64,000 bases of DNA from Xylanibacter muris (lineage in GTDB: Bacteria; Bacteroidota; Bacteroidia; Bacteroidales; Bacteroidaceae). The stretch covers positions 282,879 to 346,878 of the forward strand of contig NZ_JABKKF010000003.1 in assembly GCF_013166605.1 (NCBI RefSeq), read 5' to 3'. A program made the translations under genes and the position numbers. This document shows positions 62,743 to 64,000 of this stretch, piece after piece (within the stretch, counting starts at the first letter, position 1; each line of letters starts with the position of its first letter). The notes below the pieces were generated by a model. It ran no database searches. It was not told the DNA's origin and saw only the letters and a program-made list of their open reading frames with translations.

Positions 62743-62951
62743 GACACATGCCAAAGGCATGTCCCTACTTTGGGCAGTGTCCTGCATTCCCATCTGATGC
62801 TTTCACATACCCTTCCTTTCTCTCCCCTTTGGGGAGCTGGAGGGGCTCATCTTCTCTCCCCCTTGGGGAGCCGGATGTGCTCCTTCTTTTTTTTCATGAG
62901 CCGGATGTGCTCCTTCATCCTATATGTAGGGACGTGCCTTTGGCACGTGTC
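62743..62951. repeat. Intergenic palindromic repeats (REP-like)
   Basis: The 26-base segments 62743-62768 and 62926-62951 are inverted copies of one another (24 of 26 positions), and each contains its own palindrome (ACATGCCAAAGGCATGT; ACGTGCCTTTGGCACGT). Between them lie CTCCCCTTTGGGGAG (62822-62836), CTCCCCCTTGGGGAG (62856-62870) and a 19-base direct repeat GAGCCGGATGTGCTCCTTC (62868-62886, 62898-62916). The gap 62647-63719 has no gene. Confidence 0.85.
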
Positions 62952-63177
62952 ATGTGGAAGACGGCCACCTTCAATGATTCCCCCCCCCTATATACTATAT
63001 ATATTGCGAAGCGATATCATGGCTTTTGGGGAATGAATATAATGTATGATATGAAATATATGTAAAAATAATTCGCACTATATTCCTGAGCTATTTTTAA
63101 GGGATTTTGTGTTTGTATATGTGGTGTGTAATGTGTTGAAATACAGCATGTTACGAACGGGTAAAAATGTGCCGAAA

Positions 63178-63260
63178 ATGAATGGCATGTTCTCGTTTGA
63201 TGAATAGGCTATTCTCTCTTGATGAATAGGCTGTTCATTGAGCATGAATAGGCTGTTCAT
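63178..63260. repeat. Four 22-bp palindromic tandem units upstream of xylA
   Basis: Units start at 63178 (degenerate), 63200, 63222 and 63244, the clearest being ATGAATAGGCTGTTCAT. The reverse complement centres on AGCCTA, as in the array at 40241-40328, and the period is again 22 bases. Confidence 0.8.
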
Positions 63261-63665
63261 CGGAAGAGAAATTTACAAACATTCCATAATGTAAATAGAT
63301 TTCAAAAAACAAGGGGCTATGTATTTTTTATTGTTATTGACTCCGTATGATTATGCCTGATTATTTTGCCGTGTGTGGAGATATGCAGCTCTTTCAAACA
63401 CAGGCCTACACATTATTATATATATGTATAAGGCGGAAACAGAATGTGAGACGATGTCTTTTGTCGGTTGCTGTCCGTTGTAATTGTGGAAAATGATGTT
63501 TCTGCCATGTGTGGGGCCTTGTTTTGGAGCCTTACTGTTCGGTTGTTGCCTCAAAGACTGTGTCTTTCTTTGTTTTTGGGCAGGAAAAGTCCTGAAATAC
63601 GTGCTTATGAAACAAATAGAAAAGTATTGGTGACTTAAAAGAAACATCATTTTGTATAATGTTGT

Positions 63666-63673
63666 TAAATTTG
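63666..63673 (+). promoter_or_regulatory. -7 box of the xylA gene
   Basis: TAAATTTG (TAnnTTTG), 47 bases before the xylA ATG. Confidence 0.55.
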
Positions 63674-63719
63674 CAGCGATTAATTTTATTATCAATAATA
63701 AACATTATATATAATTATT

Positions 63720-64000
63720 ATGGCAAAAGAGTATTTTCCCCAGATAGGAAAGATTCCTTTCGAAGGACCCGAGAGTAAGAACGTTCTTTCATTCCACTAC
63801 TATGATCCCGATCGTGTTGTAATGGGCAAGAAGATGAAGGACTGGCTTCGTTTCTCGATGGCTTGGTGGCACACGCTTTGCGGAGCCTCCGGTGACCAGT
63901 TCGGTGGTCAGACCCGCAGTTACGAGTGGGACCGTTCTTCAGACGCTGTCGAGCGTGCCAAGGAGAAGATGGACGCCGGTTTCGAGATAATGCAGAAGCT
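63720..64000 (+). CDS. xylA: Xylose isomerase, N-terminal part (runs off window)
   Basis: The frame MAKEYFPQIGKIPFEGPESK...NVLSFHYYDPDRVVMGKKM then LRFSMAWWHTLCGASGDQFGG is the start of class II (long-type) xylose isomerase. It converts xylose to xylulose in the cytoplasm. The 3' end lies beyond the window. It closes the chain from xylan breakdown to pentose metabolism encoded in this half of the window. Confidence 0.95.
   Translation, partial: MAKEYFPQIGKIPFEGPESKNVLSFHYYDPDRVVMGKKMKDWLRFSMAWWHTLCGASGDQFGGQTRSYEWDRSSDAVERAKEKMDAGFEIMQK

Noticed and set aside
1..64000. tRNA or rRNA genes as integration targets
   Set aside because: No tRNA cloverleaf or rRNA sequence was recognised on reading either strand; the inner element uses a protein-coding gene as its target.

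Overview
The window looks like a chromosomal segment of a gut- or rumen-type Bacteroidales, most likely Prevotella or a close relative. The evidence is the many Bacteroidetes-type -7 boxes (TAnnTTTG) in front of genes, the xylanase/symporter/GH43 order that resembles the xyn cluster known from Prevotella, a Bacteroidetes inositol-lipid gene cluster, DUF5686 outer-membrane proteins, a secreted DPP-IV-type S9 peptidase and a MobC/MobB-type mobilizable element. No rRNA, tRNA or CRISPR array was seen. All calls come from reading the sequence; no database search was run.

Bases 1-32.3 kb are an accessory island of nested mobile DNA. It opens with the 3' end of a DUF3987 gene, an oriT-like palindrome region and three mobilization genes (0-2.7 kb). 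A long minus-strand operon follows (18.4 to 2.8 kb). In transcription order it encodes a membrane coiled-coil protein, a CoiA-like cysteine-rich protein, a 1728-aa DEAD-type helicase with a DUF1998-like region and a nuclease-like tail, an SNF2-like helicase, a 1369-aa N6-adenine methylase and a DUF4365-like protein. The helicase/DUF1998/SNF2/methylase set resembles class 1 DISARM phage defence, but the architecture is not canonical. The operon should begin with an AlbA_2/HATPase/winged-helix regulator, but that gene is cut in two. Its promoter and N-terminus lie at 29.6-29.96 kb and its C-terminus at 18.45-19.68 kb. Between them sits a 9.96-kb integrative mobilizable element bounded by the 8-bp repeat AAGGTATG, with matching 22-bp repeats inside each end. 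It carries a tyrosine integrase, a GNAT gene preceded by a tiny ORF (possible toxin-antitoxin), an HTH protein, a DUF3987 protein, an oriT-like hairpin cluster, a MobV relaxase and a TonB-dependent receptor with a long structured leader.

From 30 to 32.3 kb there is a second, decayed copy of the same module (regulator C-terminus plus membrane protein, both frameshifted), now next to an orphan vsr endonuclease gene. It is bracketed by a 160-bp direct repeat. A short relaxase-gene remnant is also present.

The rest (32.6-64 kb) reads as ordinary chromosome. It holds a secreted Big_2-type protein and a small peptide, a DPP-IV-like peptidase, an rRNA methyltransferase and serine acetyltransferase. 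An inositol-lipid cluster follows: ATP-grasp, HAD phosphatase, myo-inositol-phosphate synthase, nucleotidyltransferase and CDP-alcohol phosphatidyltransferase, interleaved with two DUF5686 paralogues. Last is a xylan-degradation locus: a minus-strand operon (symporter, GH10, GH43, GH43-CBM6, GH67) divergent from an acetylesterase, a GH31 and the start of xylA. Together these would deacetylate, debranch and depolymerise glucuronoarabinoxylan, import the oligomers and isomerise xylose. No SusC/SusD pair is present. Two intergenic arrays of 22-bp palindromic units, one upstream of the inositol cluster and one upstream of xylA, share an AGCCTA core and are unexplained.
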